A stretch of DNA of 64,000 bases. Origin: Microbacterium hydrocarbonoxydans. GTDB lineage: Bacteria > Actinomycetota > Actinomycetes > Actinomycetales > Microbacteriaceae. The notes beneath the pieces are model-generated. The model worked only from the letters and a program-made list of their open reading frames with translations, was not told the DNA's origin and made no database searches. The stretch covers positions 1 to 64,000 of the forward strand of contig NZ_JYJB01000008.1 in assembly GCF_000956475.1 (NCBI RefSeq), written 5' to 3'. Of this stretch, positions 52,344-62,235 are shown piece after piece; within the stretch, counting starts at the first letter, position 1, and the number at the start of each line of letters is the position of its first letter. The position numbers and the translations under genes were made by a program.

Positions 52344-53156
52344 ATGGCACAACGCGACGACATCGAATGCTGGCTCACCGACATGGACGGCGTGCTCGTC
52401 CATGAGAACGACGCCATCCCCGGGGCGTCCGAACTGCTCGCCGGGTGGGAGAGCTCCGGCATCCCGTACCTGGTGCTGACGAACAACTCGATCTTCACGG
52501 CCCGCGACCTCTCCGCCCGCCTGCGCACGAGCGGGCTGCACGTGCCGGAGGACCGCATCTGGACGTCCGCGCTCGCGACCGCCGACTTCCTGAAGCAGCA
52601 GCTGCCAGGGGGCTCGGCCTTCGTGATCGGCGAGGCCGGCATCCTCACCGCCCTGCACGACGCCGGCTTCATCATGACCGAGACGAACCCCGACTTCGTG
52701 GTCGTCGGCGAGACGCGCAACTACTCGTTCGAGGCGATCACGAAGGCGATCCGCCTCATCAACGACGGTGCGCGGTTCATCGTCACGAACCCGGATGCCA
52801 CGGGTCCGAGCGCCGACGGACCGCTCCCCGCGACCGGCGCGATCGCGGCGCTCATCACCAAGGCCACCGGCAAGGAGCCGTACGTCGTCGGCAAGCCGAA
52901 CCCGATGATGTTCCGCTCGGCTCTGAACAAGATCGGCGCGCATTCCAAGCGCACCGGCATGATCGGCGACCGTATGGACACCGACGTCGTCGCGGGCATC
53001 GAGGCGGGCCTGCACACCGTGCTCGTGCTCACCGGAATCAGCGACCAGGCCGAGATCGAGAAGTACCCGTTCCGCCCCGACGAGATCGTTCAGTCGGTCG
53101 CCGACCTGCTGCCGCGCATCACCGAGACGATCCCGACGGTGAAGACCAAGAAGTGA
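52344..53156 (+). CDS. HAD-superfamily phosphatase, class IIA (NagD-like)
   Basis: A 270-residue hydrolase with the nucleophile motif LTDMDGVLVHE (D13, D15), LTNNS, KPNPMMFR and GDRMDTDVVAGIEAGL. Class IIA members dephosphorylate nucleotides or sugar phosphates. TAGGCT ends 6 nt before the ATG. The downstream gene starts 4 bp after its stop. Confidence 0.88.
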   Translation: MAQRDDIECWLTDMDGVLVHENDAIPGASELLAGWESSGIPYLVLTNNSIFTARDLSARLRTSGLHVPEDRIWTSALATADFLKQQLPGGSAFVIGEAGILTALHDAGFIMTETNPDFVVVGETRNYSFEAITKAIRLINDGARFIVTNPDATGPSADGPLPATGAIAALITKATGKEPYVVGKPNPMMFRSALNKIGAHSKRTGMIGDRMDTDVVAGIEAGLHTVLVLTGISDQAEIEKYPFRPDEIVQSVADLLPRITETIPTVKTKK

Positions 53157-53159
53157 CGC

Positions 53160-53729
53160 ATGGGCGTTCTCGACGACGGTGAGCGGGTTCGGGCAGCGGA
53201 TGCCGACGCCTGGCGCGCGTGGCTGGAGGAGAACCACGAGCGAGCGTCGGGCGTGTGGCTGCTGAGCGTGCGCGGCAATGCGAACGCCGGCGTCGGCTAC
53301 GAGGATGCGGTGCGCCAGGCTCTTTGCTTCGGCTGGATCGACGGCCCCGTGCGCACCTTCGACGACCAGACGGTCGGGCAGTGGTTCTCGCCGCGACGTC
53401 CGTCGAGCGGCTGGGCGGCGACCAACAAGGCGCGCATCGCTGAACTCGAGGCCGCAGGGATGCTGGCGTCCGCCGGCATCCGGGTGCTCGACGCCGCAAA
53501 GGCCAACGGCTCATGGGAGGTGCTCGACGGGCCGGAGGCAGGCATCGAGCCACCCGAGTTCGCCGCCGCACTCGATGCCGTGCCCGCCGCCCGCGCGAAC
53601 TGGGACGCGTTCCCGAAGTCGGCCAAGAAGCTCGGTCTCACGAACATCGCCATGGCCAAGCGTCCGGAGACCCGCGCGGCGCGGATCGCGAAGATCGTGG
53701 CGGATGCCGCAGAAGGCAGGCGTCCGTGA
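53160..53729 (+). CDS. YdeI/OmpD-associated family protein
   Basis: A 189-residue protein with WRAWLEENHERASGVWLLSVRG, YEDAVRQALCFGWIDGPVRTFDD, WFSPRRPSSGWAATNKARIAELEAAGML and the C-terminal AKKLGLTNIAMAKRPETRAARI. This pattern belongs to the YdeI/OmpD-associated ('bacteriocin-protection') group. Cytoplasmic; function unclear. Coupled at both ends. Confidence 0.83.
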   Translation: MGVLDDGERVRAADADAWRAWLEENHERASGVWLLSVRGNANAGVGYEDAVRQALCFGWIDGPVRTFDDQTVGQWFSPRRPSSGWAATNKARIAELEAAGMLASAGIRVLDAAKANGSWEVLDGPEAGIEPPEFAAALDAVPAARANWDAFPKSAKKLGLTNIAMAKRPETRAARIAKIVADAAEGRRP

Positions 53730-53896
53730 GCCAGAACGATCTGCTGTTCCTCGTCGTCACGCTGAGCCTGGCGACCTCGCTCGTGGTGATGGTCGTGCGG
53801 TTCTTCGCCTCGCGCCGCCGCGGTGGGGGCGACACGTCCGACGGCCGCGCGGGCTGGTGGGAGGGCCCCTGGGACGACGACGACCGGCGGCGCTGA
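53726..53896 (+). CDS. Small membrane protein, unknown
   Basis: A 56-residue protein with one membrane helix (about 6-28), an RRR stop-transfer and an acidic/tryptophan tail (GWWEGPWDDDDRRR). The GTG overlaps the previous stop as GTGA, which supports translation. It ends 2 bp before the convergent muropeptide operon. Confidence 0.6.
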   Translation: MSQNDLLFLVVTLSLATSLVVMVVRFFASRRRGGGDTSDGRAGWWEGPWDDDDRRR

Positions 53897-53898
53897 GG

Positions 53899-55524
53899 TC
53901 ACGACGCCAGCGACGCCCCCGGGATCGCAGCGAGCAGCTCCCGCGTGTACGGGTGCTGAGGGTCGTCGAAGAGCCGCTCAGGCGTGCCGCTCTCGACGAT
54001 GACGCCGCGCTGCATCACGTGCACCTCGTCGGAGATCATCCGCACGACCGCGAGATCGTGGCTGATGAACAGGTAGCTCAGCCCGAGTCGCGCCTGCAGC
54101 GAGCCCAGCAGCTCGAGGATCTGCGCCTGCACCAGCACGTCCAGCGCCGAGACGGCCTCGTCGAGCACGACAAGCTCGGGCTCCAGCGCGAGGGCGCGGG
54201 CGATCGCGACCCGCTGACGTTGACCGCCTGACAGCTCGTGCGGCAGCCGCTCGCCCATCGCGGCGGGCAGCGCGACCTGTTCGAGGAGTTCGCGCACGCG
54301 CGCACGTCGGCTCTCGGACGTGCCGACCCGATGCACCCGCAGGGGCTCGGCGATCGACTCCGCGACGGTGTAGCGCGGATCGAGCGATGCGTAGGGGTTC
54401 TGGAACACGGGCTGCACCCTGCGGCGCAGCGCGAACAGCTCCCGACGCCGGAGTCCGGTGAGGTCGATGCCGTCGAACAGGATCGACCCCGCGGTCGCGT
54501 CTTCGAGACCGAGCACCATGTTCGCCGTGGTGGACTTCCCCGACCCCGATTCGCCGACGATCGAGACGGTCGTTCCGCGTGCGATCGTGAAGCTCACGCC
54601 GTCGACCGCGGTGAACGTCTGGGGCTCCCCCGGCTTGGGTGCTCGCAGCGCGAACTCCTTGCGCAGGTCGCGCACCTCCACGAACGGTGTCACGTCGCGG
54701 CGCTCCGGCCGGTCGCGCTGATCGCGACGCGACGCGAGACTCGGAGCTGCGGCGATGAGCTGCTTCGTGTACTCGTGCCGGGGGTTGCCGAGGACCTCCT
54801 CCGAGGTCCCTTCTTCGACGATCCTGCCGCGGAACATCACGACGATCCGGTCGGCGCGCTCCGCGGCGAGCGCGAGATCGTGCGTGATCAGGAACACCGC
54901 GGTTCCGAGTTCGCCGGTCAGCTCGTCGAGCTGGTCGAGGATCCGACGCTGCACTGTGACGTCGAGGGCGGACGTGGGCTCATCCGCGATCAGGAGCTTC
55001 GGGCGGCAGGCGAGCCCCATCGCGATCAGCACGCGCTGACGCATGCCACCCGAGAACTCGTGCGGATATTGGCGGGCACGGTGCGCGGCATCGGAGATCC
55101 CCACCATCTCCAGCAGCTCGACGACCCGCTCCGCCGTCTCCGCCCCGGAAGTGCGCCCGTGCACCTCGAGCGCCTCGCCGATCTGCGCGCCGACGCGCAT
55201 CAGCGGATTCAGGTTCGACATCGGATCCTGCGGGACGAGACCGATCCCCGCGCCGCGCAGCGACACCATCGCATTCTCGCCGAGCTCGGTGAGCTCGCGA
55301 CCGTCGAAGCGGATGCTTCCCGCGGTGATGACCCCGTTCTCCGGGAGCAGCCTGTTCACCGCCGCGGCCGTCGTCGACTTCCCCGAGCCGGACTCGCCGA
55401 CGATCGCGACGGTCTCTCCGGCGGCGACGTCGATGCTGATATCGCTGATCGCGGTGACGAGCTCTCCGCCGGTGCGGAAGGCGACGGCCAGGCCGCTGAT
55501 GCTCAGAACGGGCGCGGTGCTCAT
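53899..55524 (-). CDS. Fused peptide ABC transporter ATPase (DppD-DppF type)
   Basis: A 541-residue protein with two ABC ATPase domains, each with GESGSGKST. The first has FSGGMRQRV and LLIADEPTSALDVT; the second has LSGGQRQRV and LVVLDEAVSALDVLV. This is the usual fused form that powers peptide importers, here for the DppB/DppC permeases at the far end of the operon. Last gene of the unit; its ATG overlaps the serine hydrolase stop. Confidence 0.88.
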   Translation of the reverse strand: MSTAPVLSISGLAVAFRTGGELVTAISDISIDVAAGETVAIVGESGSGKSTTAAAVNRLLPENGVITAGSIRFDGRELTELGENAMVSLRGAGIGLVPQDPMSNLNPLMRVGAQIGEALEVHGRTSGAETAERVVELLEMVGISDAAHRARQYPHEFSGGMRQRVLIAMGLACRPKLLIADEPTSALDVTVQRRILDQLDELTGELGTAVFLITHDLALAAERADRIVVMFRGRIVEEGTSEEVLGNPRHEYTKQLIAAAPSLASRRDQRDRPERRDVTPFVEVRDLRKEFALRAPKPGEPQTFTAVDGVSFTIARGTTVSIVGESGSGKSTTANMVLGLEDATAGSILFDGIDLTGLRRRELFALRRRVQPVFQNPYASLDPRYTVAESIAEPLRVHRVGTSESRRARVRELLEQVALPAAMGERLPHELSGGQRQRVAIARALALEPELVVLDEAVSALDVLVQAQILELLGSLQARLGLSYLFISHDLAVVRMISDEVHVMQRGVIVESGTPERLFDDPQHPYTRELLAAIPGASLAS

Positions 55525-56606
55525 GGTGTTCTCGTTCCTTCGTCGGGGCCTTGCGGGCCGAGGATCTCGGGGAGGGCCGCGCGCCACAGGACATCGGTCG
55601 TCACGGGCTCGGCGGCGAAGAGGCGGTTGGACAGCAGCACGACCGATGCGCCGATGCCGGGGAGGACGCCGAGGGCGCAGCCTGTGAAGCCCGGATGCCA
55701 CAGCATCCGCTCCGGCCGGCCGTCGACGCGCGCGAGCTCGCTGCGCCAACCCAGCGCCTGCCCCTGATCGGGACCGTCGCGGAAGAACTCCGTGACGGCC
55801 TCGACGGACCAGAGCTCCGGATGCTCCTGCGGCCGGGCGAGGGCGGAGCCGAGCTCGAGCAGCTCGCCGGCGGTCGAGAACAGACCGGCGTGGCCCGCGA
55901 CGCCTCCGAAGGCGTGTGCGCAGTTGCCGTCGTCGGCGACCCCGAGGATCTCGTGGTCGCGCCAGGGGAAATCGCGACGCGGCGCCAACACCGGATAGGG
56001 CTCCCCCGTCTGAACCATCCGTCGTTCCGCGTCATCGCCGAGGGCGCTGGACGCGACGGGAGCGGCGACGGGCTCGAAGCTCGTGCGGGCGAGGCCGAGG
56101 GGCTCCGCGACCAGCGTCTCGAACGCCGCGCCGAGCGAGGTGCCGGCGACCTGCGAGATGATGCGGCCGAGCAGCATGAAGCCAAGGTCTGAGTAGTGGC
56201 GTTCCCGCCCTGGCGGGTACCTCAGTGGGAGCTCATCGATCGTCGAGGACGCAGCGGCGTCGAACAGGTACAGGGGCTGCCATTCCCACAGCCCCGCCCG
56301 ATGCTGCAGGAGATCGCGCACAGTGGTCTGGGGCGCGCACGAGGTGCTTGGCAGCAGACGTGCCACTGTGTCATCGAGGGCGAGCACGCCCTCGGCGACG
56401 AGGCGCAGGATCATCGTGGTCGTCGCAGCGACTTTGGTCACCGAGGCCAGGTCGAACGCCGTCTCGGTCGTGACGGCGGTGCCGTCGAGCGAGGCCGTTC
56501 CGCCCGCTGACACGGATGTCCCGTGCGCCGAGGCGATTCCGGCGACCGCGCCGAGGGGAGCCGACGCATGGGCGAGAACCGCCCCGACGGCGGTGGCGAC
56601 GCTCAT
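55521..56606 (-). CDS. Serine hydrolase of the beta-lactamase / AmpH-type family
   Basis: A 361-residue cytoplasmic-looking hydrolase with the SxxK motif in DLASVTKVAAT, YxN-type YSDLGFMLLGR and the third motif HPGFTG. In this operon a role in peptide trimming of muropeptides (for example as a D-aminopeptidase or carboxypeptidase) is likely, but by inference. No signal peptide is seen. Overlaps both neighbours by 4 bases. Confidence 0.85.
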   Translation of the reverse strand: MSVATAVGAVLAHASAPLGAVAGIASAHGTSVSAGGTASLDGTAVTTETAFDLASVTKVAATTTMILRLVAEGVLALDDTVARLLPSTSCAPQTTVRDLLQHRAGLWEWQPLYLFDAAASSTIDELPLRYPPGRERHYSDLGFMLLGRIISQVAGTSLGAAFETLVAEPLGLARTSFEPVAAPVASSALGDDAERRMVQTGEPYPVLAPRRDFPWRDHEILGVADDGNCAHAFGGVAGHAGLFSTAGELLELGSALARPQEHPELWSVEAVTEFFRDGPDQGQALGWRSELARVDGRPERMLWHPGFTGCALGVLPGIGASVVLLSNRLFAAEPVTTDVLWRAALPEILGPQGPDEGTRTP

Positions 56607-57751
56607 GCTCGCACTCCTGCGCGGATGTCGAAGAGCACCTCGGCGTCGGCCTCGGGGTCGAGCCCGGCGACGCCGATCCCCACGACGTCGCCGAGTTCGA
56701 GCTGATCCGCGGCGGAGCGCGCTCCCCCGACGACCGGCGAGCGGCTCAGCCACAGCGCGGCGTCCAGGTCATGGGTCTCTTCGGGCGAGAGGGCGGCCGC
56801 GAGGTGCGCCGCCGCGGTCACCCCGACCGCCGACTCCATCATGCAGCCGAAGACGACGTCGAGGCCGTGCTCGCGGGCCGCGAGCGCCGCACGTCTCGCC
56901 TCGGCAGGCCCCCCCGTCTTCGCGAGCTTGATGTTGACGATCTGCGCCGCACCCCGCTCTGCGACGGCCCGCACATCGGCTGCCGTGCGCACGGATTCAT
57001 CGGCCATGATCGGCGTCTGCACGGCTGCGGCGACGCGAGCGAGGCCGTCGAGATCCCCTGCCGCGACCGGCTGCTCGACGAGATCGAGCCCGAGTCCTGC
57101 GTCCTCGCACGAGCGGATGACGGCGATCGCCGTCGCGGCGTCCCACGCCTGGTTCGCGTCGACGCGCAGCGCGATCCCCTCTCCCACCGCGGCGCGCACA
57201 GCGCGGAGTCCGGCGAGCGCGTCCGTCTGGGCCGAGACCTTGGTCTTCAGACAGCGGAATCCGGCCGCGACATGCTCGGCCGCCTGCGCGGCGAGGTCGT
57301 CGGGGCCACCGGCGGAGAGCGTCATGTCGGTCCTGATGCGGAGGGACGGCGCGGAGGATGAGAAGGCTCCCTCGCCCTCGGCGAGCGCGACGTGCAGCGG
57401 GACGCCTCGTGCCTGCGCCGCGAGGTCGACGAGCGCGCATTCCATCGCGCTGCGCGCCGCCGCGTTGCCCCACACCACTCCGGCGAGACGCTCGCCCGCG
57501 TCGGCAGCGGCGGCATCGATGCCGAGCACGACGTCGGAGAACGGACCGGCCACGACCTCAGCGACGCTCGCAGGGCTCTCTCCCGTCACCCGCCAGCTGA
57601 TCGCGGCTTCTCCCCATCCGCGACGCCCGTCGGAATCGGTCGCCTCGATCAGGACGACGTCGAGCGTGTCTGTGCGGCGCACGTTCGTGACGAAGGGGCG
57701 CACGAGCGGACTGGACACGCGCAGTACGCGCAGACGGTCGATCACGCTCAT
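56603..57751 (-). CDS. Dipeptide epimerase (L-Ala-D/L-Glu epimerase type)
   Basis: A 382-residue enolase-superfamily enzyme with KTK (RCLKTKVS) as general base region, metal ligands in RVDANQAW, VEQPV and MADES, the second base in NIKLAKTGG and the C-terminal DLD (THDLDAALWLSR) found in L-Ala-D/L-Glu epimerases. It would convert the L-Ala-D-Glu of murein peptides to L-Ala-L-Glu for reuse. Confidence 0.85.
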   Translation of the reverse strand: MSVIDRLRVLRVSSPLVRPFVTNVRRTDTLDVVLIEATDSDGRRGWGEAAISWRVTGESPASVAEVVAGPFSDVVLGIDAAAADAGERLAGVVWGNAAARSAMECALVDLAAQARGVPLHVALAEGEGAFSSSAPSLRIRTDMTLSAGGPDDLAAQAAEHVAAGFRCLKTKVSAQTDALAGLRAVRAAVGEGIALRVDANQAWDAATAIAVIRSCEDAGLGLDLVEQPVAAGDLDGLARVAAAVQTPIMADESVRTAADVRAVAERGAAQIVNIKLAKTGGPAEARRAALAAREHGLDVVFGCMMESAVGVTAAAHLAAALSPEETHDLDAALWLSRSPVVGGARSAADQLELGDVVGIGVAGLDPEADAEVLFDIRAGVRA

Positions 57752-58236
57752 GGCAGCTCCCTGCGCATGCGCTGCTCCGGCTGCCCGAACTCGGGCTGCG
57801 TCCTGGTCGCGCCGTCGGCCCTCCACCCCTGCGCTTCGTAGAACCCGATCGAGGGAGCGTTGGCCGCGAACACCCACAACACGGCCGAGCGCGCGCCCGC
57901 TCCCGTCAACGCGTCGACGGCCGCAGTCAGCAGCAGACGGCCGACACCGCCGCCGTGCGCCTGCGGGGAGACGTACAGCGAGTGCACGATCCCCCGGTCC
58001 CCCGCGCGGACGAAGCGGGTGAGCCCGAGGATCGTCACCTCGCGCTCGGCGACACGCACCTCGCCCTCCTCGTCAGCGAGGGCTCTTGCCCACAGCGCCC
58101 GCGCGCGCTCGTCGGTCATGGCCTCGATGACTGCGGCCGGGAGGATGCCGCGATAGCTCTCGCGCCAGCATCCGAGGAACACGCCGAGCACCCCGGACAG
58201 ATCGTCCGGGGTCGCACGGCGCACCTCGACCGTCAT
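57748..58236 (-). CDS. GNAT-family N-acetyltransferase
   Basis: A 162-residue acetyltransferase with [28 protein letters not shown] (acetyl-CoA loop QAHGGGVG) and [14 protein letters not shown]. Placed between anmK and the epimerase with 4-base overlaps, so it probably acts in the same pathway, perhaps on an amino sugar or peptide. Its substrate is unknown. Confidence 0.85.
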   Translation of the reverse strand: MTVEVRRATPDDLSGVLGVFLGCWRESYRGILPAAVIEAMTDERARALWARALADEEGEVRVAEREVTILGLTRFVRAGDRGIVHSLYVSPQAHGGGVGRLLLTAAVDALTGAGARSAVLWVFAANAPSIGFYEAQGWRADGATRTQPEFGQPEQRMRRELP

Positions 58237-59405
58237 GACGCCGCTGCCGCCGTCAAGGTCAGCGTCGCGATGCCGCCGAGCGGCGCCGGCAGCACGAGGG
58301 GCCCGGCGCCCGGGGTGATGGTCCCGAGGATGCGGGGCTCACGTGCTCCGGTGCCGCCGGGCACGATCGCCGGCACTCCGTGCAGCGTGCACCAGCCGAT
58401 CAGCGCGAGGAGGATCGCCTCCTTGCCGTCGGCTGGAGCCCCCAGCTGGTCAGCCAGCACGACCTCGGTCTCGGGAAGCGCGGCTCGCAGACCGTCGAGG
58501 ATGAGGGGGTTGCGGCACCCGCCCCCGGAGACCGCGAGGAAGCCGATGCCGGCGGCGCGCACGTCGCGGGCGACCGTGCGCACCGTCAGCTCGGTCAGCG
58601 TTCGCACGAGATCTGCGACCGGGATCTCGCGCCCCTGCGCGGCCAGGTGCTCGTGCACGTAGCCCAGATGGAAGTGCTCCTTGCCCGTGCTCTTCGGCGG
58701 GGTGAGCGCGTAGTACGGGTCGGTGAGGAGCGCCTCGAGCAGGCGCTCGTCCACCTCACCCGTGCGAGCGATCCGAGCATCGTCGTCGTAGCCGAGCGGG
58801 TTGAGGCCCTGCTCGACGATCACGGCGTCGACCAGCGCATTGGCGGGGCCGATGTCGTAGGCGACGAGGCCGTCGGGTCCGACCACCGTCATGTTCGAGA
58901 TGCCGCCGAGGTTGAGGGCTGCCGCGGTCCCCTCGCGCGAGCGCAGCAGCAGCTCGTCGAGGAACGACACCAGCGGCGCGCCGTGGCCGCCCGCGGTGAT
59001 GTCGCGGATCCGGATGTCGGAGACGACGGGAACGCCGAGGCGCTCGGCGATCCAGGCCGGCTGCCCGATCTGCAGCGTCCCGAGGGCGTGCGCGCCGTCG
59101 ACCCAGTGGTAGACGGTCTGGCCGTGCGAGCACACGGCGTCGACGCCCCCGGTCTGCGCGGTCACCTCGGCCGCGACCTCGGCGAACGCCTGTCCGATGA
59201 GGGTGTCGAGTTCGCAGATCTCGGCGAGCGTGGTCTGCGCAGGCGGGAGCGCGGCGATCAGCCGCGCTCTCAGCTCGGGGGCGTAGGGCACGCTGGTCGA
59301 GGCGAGCACCGCGCCGGTGAGCTCTGCGCCCTCCGTGGTGAAGTCGACGACGGCCGCATCGATCCCGTCGTGCGAGGTGCCCGAGATGAGCCCGAGAACG
59401 CGCAT
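58233..59405 (-). CDS. anmK: Anhydro-N-acetylmuramic acid kinase
   Basis: A 390-residue sugar kinase that opens and phosphorylates 1,6-anhydro-MurNAc to MurNAc-6-phosphate. It shows [19 protein letters not shown] at the start, [34 protein letters not shown] and [11 protein letters not shown], all family landmarks. Its ATG overlaps the murQ stop, so it feeds MurQ directly. Confidence 0.95.
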   Translation of the reverse strand: MRVLGLISGTSHDGIDAAVVDFTTEGAELTGAVLASTSVPYAPELRARLIAALPPAQTTLAEICELDTLIGQAFAEVAAEVTAQTGGVDAVCSHGQTVYHWVDGAHALGTLQIGQPAWIAERLGVPVVSDIRIRDITAGGHGAPLVSFLDELLLRSREGTAAALNLGGISNMTVVGPDGLVAYDIGPANALVDAVIVEQGLNPLGYDDDARIARTGEVDERLLEALLTDPYYALTPPKSTGKEHFHLGYVHEHLAAQGREIPVADLVRTLTELTVRTVARDVRAAGIGFLAVSGGGCRNPLILDGLRAALPETEVVLADQLGAPADGKEAILLALIGWCTLHGVPAIVPGGTGAREPRILGTITPGAGPLVLPAPLGGIATLTLTAAAAS

Positions 59406-60313
59406 CAGTCCTTCTCCAGTGCAGTGCGCAGCCGGCCATCGGCCGCCCTGAGGCGTGAGGTCGCGGCGGCGAGGTCCTCGCCGCGTCTGATCATGATCGC
59501 CGCGACCTTGACGTCGTACTGCGCCTCGTCGAGGGCGCGGACCGCAGCATCGCGGTCGACGTCGGCGATCGTCCGCACCATCCGGATCGCGCGCTCGCGC
59601 AGCTTGTGGTTGGTGGCCTTCACATCGACCATGAGATTGCCGTAGACCTTGCCCTGGCGCACCATGACGATCGTGGAGAACATGTTGAGCACGAGCTTCT
59701 GCGCGGTGCCCGACTTCAGACGGGTCGAGCCGGTGAGCACCTCGGGTCCGACTTCGACCTCGATGCCATGATCGGCGGCGGCGCTGAGCTCGGTACCCAG
59801 GTTGCACGACAGGCCGACGGTCAGCGCCCCGCGCTCGCGGGCGCGGCGCACCGCAGTCACCACGAAGGGGGTCCGCCCGCTCGAGGCGATCCCGATCACA
59901 GCGTCCAGGGGGCCGATCGCCGCCTGGTCGACGGCGGCGGAACCGGCATCCGCGTCGTCCTCTGCGCCCTCCACCGGGTTCACGATCGCACCGGAGCCGC
60001 CCGCCATGATCGCGAACACGAGCTCGGGCGGGGTGCTGAAGGTCGGAGGGCACTCCGAGGCATCGAGCACGCCGATCCGGCCCGGCGTACCGGCGCCCAC
60101 GTAGATGAGGCGCCCCCCGCGCGCCATCCGCTCGGCGGCTGCCTCGATCGCCGGCACGATCTGCGGCAGTGCGCGCTCGACGGCGGCCGGCACGGTCGCA
60201 TCGGCCTCGTTCATGGTCCGCGCGAGCTCCGCCACGCTCATGCGGTCGAGATCCGCGTACCGCGGATCGCTGGCCTCGGTCACCAATGTGCTCAGATTCT
60301 CCACGGTCATCAT
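59405..60313 (-). CDS. murQ: N-acetylmuramic acid 6-phosphate etherase
   Basis: A 302-residue SIS-fold enzyme that removes D-lactate from MurNAc-6-P to give GlcNAc-6-P. It has [37 protein letters not shown] and the C-terminal [17 protein letters not shown]. Overlaps dppC and anmK by a few bases. Confidence 0.95.
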   Translation of the reverse strand: MMTVENLSTLVTEASDPRYADLDRMSVAELARTMNEADATVPAAVERALPQIVPAIEAAAERMARGGRLIYVGAGTPGRIGVLDASECPPTFSTPPELVFAIMAGGSGAIVNPVEGAEDDADAGSAAVDQAAIGPLDAVIGIASSGRTPFVVTAVRRARERGALTVGLSCNLGTELSAAADHGIEVEVGPEVLTGSTRLKSGTAQKLVLNMFSTIVMVRQGKVYGNLMVDVKATNHKLRERAIRMVRTIADVDRDAAVRALDEAQYDVKVAAIMIRRGEDLAAATSRLRAADGRLRTALEKD

Positions 60314-61197
60314 CGCCTTCCCCTGTTGCGCGGATCAAGGCTGTCGCGCAGGCCGTCGCCCAGCAGGTTGAGTCCCACCACGAGCAGCACGACCACGGCC
60401 CCGGGAGCGATCATCGTCCACGGGGCGATGGTCACCAGCGTGCGGGCCTCGAAGATCATCGACCCCAGAGACGGGGCGGGCGGCGGCGTGCCGAGACCGA
60501 GGAAGCTGAGCGACGCCTCGGTGAGCACCGCCCAGGACAGAGACAGCGTGACCTGGACGATGATGATCGAGGTGATGTTGGGCAGCACGTGCCGGAACAT
60601 CGTCGCCATGCGGCTCTGGCCCGTGCTCTTGGCGGCCTTGACGTACTCGACCTCTCGCAGCGAGAGCACGGGTCCCCGGGTGACGCGGATGAAGATCGGC
60701 ACGTAGACGATCGCGATGGCCACCGCGATCGTGAACCAGTTGCGGTCGAACACCGAGGCCAGGGACAGCGCGAGCAGCAGCGGCGGGAACGCGAACAGCA
60801 CGTTCGTCACCGCGGTGATCGCTCCGTCGGAGACGCCCCGGTAGAACCCCGCGACGAGGCCGCACACCGTGCCGACGACGGTCGCGAAGGCGACGGCGAC
60901 GACGGAGATGAGCGCAGAGTTCGCGACGCCGGCGGCGACGCGCGCGAAGACGTCGCGGCCGAACTGATCCGTGCCGAACCAGTGCGCGCCGTTCGGAGCC
61001 TGCATCCGTGACGGCGGATCCTGCGCGAGCGGATCGAACGGCAGCATCCCGAATGCCGAGATGAGGCTGAGCGCGGCGAGCAGCACGACGATGATGAGCC
61101 CCGTGAGTCCGCTGCGGCTGTGCAGCAGCAGCCGCACGCGTTCGATGGTCCGGCCTCCGCCGGGGGCGAGGGTCGGGGTCTGCGAGATGTCTGTCAT
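60310..61197 (-). CDS. dppC: Peptide ABC transporter permease (DppC type)
   Basis: A 295-residue permease with six membrane helices, the N-terminal LAPPS-like [23 protein letters not shown] and the EAA-like loop [27 protein letters not shown]. Works with DppB and the fused ATPase. Overlaps dppB by 4 bases. Confidence 0.9.
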   Translation of the reverse strand: MTDISQTPTLAPGGGRTIERVRLLLHSRSGLTGLIIVVLLAALSLISAFGMLPFDPLAQDPPSRMQAPNGAHWFGTDQFGRDVFARVAAGVANSALISVVAVAFATVVGTVCGLVAGFYRGVSDGAITAVTNVLFAFPPLLLALSLASVFDRNWFTIAVAIAIVYVPIFIRVTRGPVLSLREVEYVKAAKSTGQSRMATMFRHVLPNITSIIIVQVTLSLSWAVLTEASLSFLGLGTPPPAPSLGSMIFEARTLVTIAPWTMIAPGAVVVLLVVGLNLLGDGLRDSLDPRNRGRR

Positions 61198-62165
61198 GCG
61201 GCACGCACCCGGGGATCGATGACCCGGTAGAGCAGGTCGGTGAGCAGATTGACGATGACGAAGGCGAGCGCGATCACGAGCACCGTGCTCTGGACCAGCG
61301 CATACTCCTTCTGCTGGATCCCGAGCAGAACCTGGCGTCCGATGCCCGGGAGGGAGAAGATCTGCTCGACGACGACGGCTCCGCCCAGCAGATAGCCGAA
61401 CTGCAGACCGGTCATCGTGACGATCGGAACCAGGGCATTGCCGAGCACGTGGCGCAGCTGCAGCCGGCGCGGCGGCACACCCTTGGCGCGTGCGGTGCGG
61501 ATGAAGTCGTTGGCGCGGATCTCCAGCACGGCCGTGCGCGTGGTGCGCATGATGGGCGCGGCGATCCCGAAGCCGAGCACGACCGAGGGAAGCAGCATCT
61601 GCTGCAGGTTGAGGACGGGGTCCTGAAAGAAGTGCGCGAATCCCTGGCCGTTGGGATTGAAGCCGAATGACGAGGCGAGCACTGCGAGCAGCGCCGTCCC
61701 GAGCAGGAACGCCGGGATCGACAGGCCGGCGAGGCCTACGACCTGACCGGCGCCGTCTCTGATCGAGTCGGGCTTCGACGCCGAGAGCATGCCGAGCGGG
61801 ATGCCGATCAGCAGGGCGATGACGATCGAGAAGATCGCGAGCTCGAACGTGACGGGCAGTGCCGCCGCGGTGAGGTCGAGCACGCTGGTCTGCGCGCGGG
61901 AGGAGAAGCCGAGGTTGCCGGTGAAGATGTTGCCGAGCCATGAGAAGAACTGCACGAAGAGCGGCTGGTCGAGACCGTAGTACGCCTCGAGGGCGGCACG
62001 CTGGGCCGGGGTCAGGGCCGCAGCCTCTGTTCCGAGGCCGGAGCTGATCTGGTCGCCGGGGATGGCGCGCAGCATCAGGAAGACGAACACGGCGACGCCG
62101 AGGAGCGTGCCGAGGGCTGCGAGGATGCGGCGCAGCACGCTGTTGCGGAGGAGCTGTCTGAACAT
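61194..62165 (-). CDS. dppB: Peptide ABC transporter permease (DppB type)
   Basis: A 323-residue permease with six helices and the inner loop ANDFIRTARAKGVPPRRLQLRHVLGNAL, the ATPase-contact site of this family. The ATG at 62165 is the most likely start by homology with the family N-terminus (RRILAALGTLLGVAVFVFLMLRAIPGD), but no clear ribosome site precedes it. Confidence 0.88.
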   Translation of the reverse strand: MFRQLLRNSVLRRILAALGTLLGVAVFVFLMLRAIPGDQISSGLGTEAAALTPAQRAALEAYYGLDQPLFVQFFSWLGNIFTGNLGFSSRAQTSVLDLTAAALPVTFELAIFSIVIALLIGIPLGMLSASKPDSIRDGAGQVVGLAGLSIPAFLLGTALLAVLASSFGFNPNGQGFAHFFQDPVLNLQQMLLPSVVLGFGIAAPIMRTTRTAVLEIRANDFIRTARAKGVPPRRLQLRHVLGNALVPIVTMTGLQFGYLLGGAVVVEQIFSLPGIGRQVLLGIQQKEYALVQSTVLVIALAFVIVNLLTDLLYRVIDPRVRAA

Positions 62166-62235
62166 GCGCTGGTGGATGCCTGTCGTCGGGGCGGCGGTGC
62201 GAGCGGGACTCGCCCGCACCGCCGCGTCGCACTGC

